A stretch of DNA of 5,027 nt. Source: Planctomycetota bacterium. GTDB taxonomy: Bacteria; Planctomycetota; Planctomycetia; Isosphaerales; Isosphaeraceae. The stretch spans positions 1-5,027 of the forward strand of contig JAJYDH010000468.1 of assembly GCA_021777685.1 (NCBI GenBank). The letters run 5' to 3'. The notes under the pieces are model-generated. The model did not search any database. It had not been told where the DNA came from and saw only the letters and a program-made list of their open reading frames with translations. This document shows, piece by piece, positions 4,413 to 5,027 of the stretch (within the stretch, counting starts at the first letter, position 1; each line of letters begins with the position of its first letter). The translations under genes and the position numbers were made by a program.

Positions 4413-5027
4413 ATGATCGAGACCCGGTCCGCCCGCTGGTTCCTGGCGATCGCATTGCTGGGGATCGTCGCCGGGGCGCCTTGCCGCGCGACCGGTCCGC
4501 CCGCCGTGTTTTCGAGGGTGACCCGGGCCCGCCGTCCTGTCGCCCTCGCTCTCGGGGCCGACGGGAGCCGGATCTATGCGGCCAACCGCCGGAGCGGCAG
4601 CCTCTCCGTCGTCGACGCCGGGCTCGGCCTGGTCACGGCCGAGCACGACCTGGGCCGAGGGCTCGGCGACCTCGCCGCGCTGCCCGACGGCCGGCTGCTC
4701 GCCGTGGACCGCGAGGGGGACGCCCTGCTGATCCTCAAGGTGGACGGGGACCGGATCGAGGTCGAGTCGAGGTTGCCGACCCCTCCCGATCCCGCCTCGG
4801 TCCTCGTCGCTCCCGACGGGGCGAGTTGCGTCGTCGCCTCGTGCGCATCGCGGTGCCTGTCGTTTTTCTCGCTCGCGACCGGAGGTCGGTCGCCCGCAAA
4901 GCGGTCGAGCACCGCCGTCCTGCCGTTCGAACCCCTTCTCATGGCCTGGGCGGTCCCCGGTTCGAAGCTGATCGCGGCCGACGCCTATGGCGGGCGGCTC
5001 GCCGTTGTCGAACCCGGCTCCGACGCG
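4413..5027 (+). CDS. Exported YVTN/YncE-like beta-propeller protein, N-terminal part
   Basis: The frame is open for exactly 205 codons to the window end, without a stop. Residues 1-26 form a signal peptide: Arg5 and Arg8, a hydrophobic core WFLAIALLGIVAGAP (9-23), and a possible cut after CRA (24-26). Cys24 is preceded by Ala-Pro, a poor lipobox, so lipidation is unlikely. At least four propeller-type repeats follow at roughly 42-50-residue spacing: 41-69 (with ADGSRIYAANRRSGSLSVVD, the classical pattern), 83-113, 126-157 and 176-202. Each has a PDG/ADG-type turn and a hydrophobic outer strand. Such proteins act outside the cytoplasm as binding scaffolds. In planctomycetes some continue into a di-haem cytochrome c peroxidase-like domain, but no CxxCH is present in the visible part, so that is not shown here. 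Cysteines at 139, 144 and 148 are unusual for such repeats and could form disulfides. Codons are strongly G/C-ending. Confidence 0.85.
   Translation, partial: MIETRSARWFLAIALLGIVAGAPCRATGPPAVFSRVTRARRPVALALGADGSRIYAANRRSGSLSVVDAGLGLVTAEHDLGRGLGDLAALPDGRLLAVDREGDALLILKVDGDRIEVESRLPTPPDPASVLVAPDGASCVVASCASRCLSFFSLATGGRSPAKRSSTAVLPFEPLLMAWAVPGSKLIAADAYGGRLAVVEPGSDA

Noticed and set aside
4204..4416. Plus-strand 70-codon frame whose stop overlaps the propeller ATG (ATGA)
   Set aside because: The overlap looks operon-like, but the codons in the middle often end in A or T, the product is Arg/Ser/Thr-rich with no pattern, and GGAG sites here better serve the propeller start.
4026..4646. Minus-strand frame of 206 codons opposite the start of the propeller gene
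   Set aside because: It is antisense to a signal peptide and recognisable propeller repeats. The product is Gly/Arg/Pro-rich without motifs and runs across the AT-rich non-coding patch.
1..5027. tRNA, rRNA, CRISPR array, insertion sequence or integrase traces
   Set aside because: No T-loop/CCA-type tRNA pattern, no regularly spaced direct repeats, no transposase or recombinase motifs and no flanking terminal repeats were seen on either strand.

Overview
The window looks like ordinary chromosome from a high-GC planctomycete, most likely in or near the Isosphaeraceae. This rests on an inferred combination: strongly G/C-ending codons, a bacterial GH3-superfamily enzyme, a small Gly/Tyr/Asn-rich secreted protein, a YVTN/YncE-like beta-propeller with a signal peptide, and long gene-poor gaps. 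No 16S, ribosomal or other phylogenetic marker is present, so the assignment is tentative.

Left part (1-1809, minus strand): a complete GH3-superfamily adenylating enzyme (193-1809) is followed, 88 nt downstream in its direction of transcription, by the first 34 complete codons of a secreted protein that leaves the window at base 1. The two may be co-transcribed, but a GC-rich 7-bp inverted repeat lies in the gap.

Divergent intergenic region (1810-2069): it separates the GH3 gene from the rightward genes. It holds three dyad-symmetric elements in about 75 bp and one weak promoter candidate for the rightward pair.

Middle part (2070-3355, plus strand): a 116-aa secreted Gly/Tyr-rich protein overlaps by 4 nt (TTGA) with a glycerophosphodiester phosphodiesterase that appears to use a TTG start. 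This is an operon-type arrangement. A 73-aa protein of unknown function (3288-3509, minus) converges on the GDPD gene and overlaps its last 68 bases.

Gene-poor stretch (3510-4412): about 900 bases without a convincing gene. It contains several inverted repeats, a patch near 42% GC in an otherwise roughly 70-80% GC setting, and the leader of the next gene.

Right edge (4413-5027, plus strand): the first 205 codons of an exported beta-propeller protein, open at the window end.

I found no mobile element, CRISPR array, tRNA, rRNA, toxin-antitoxin pair or defence system. The genes do not form an obvious shared pathway. The most useful leads are the GH3 enzyme of unknown substrate, the small conserved-looking 73-aa protein with its antisense overlap, and the dyad clusters in the two intergenic regions.
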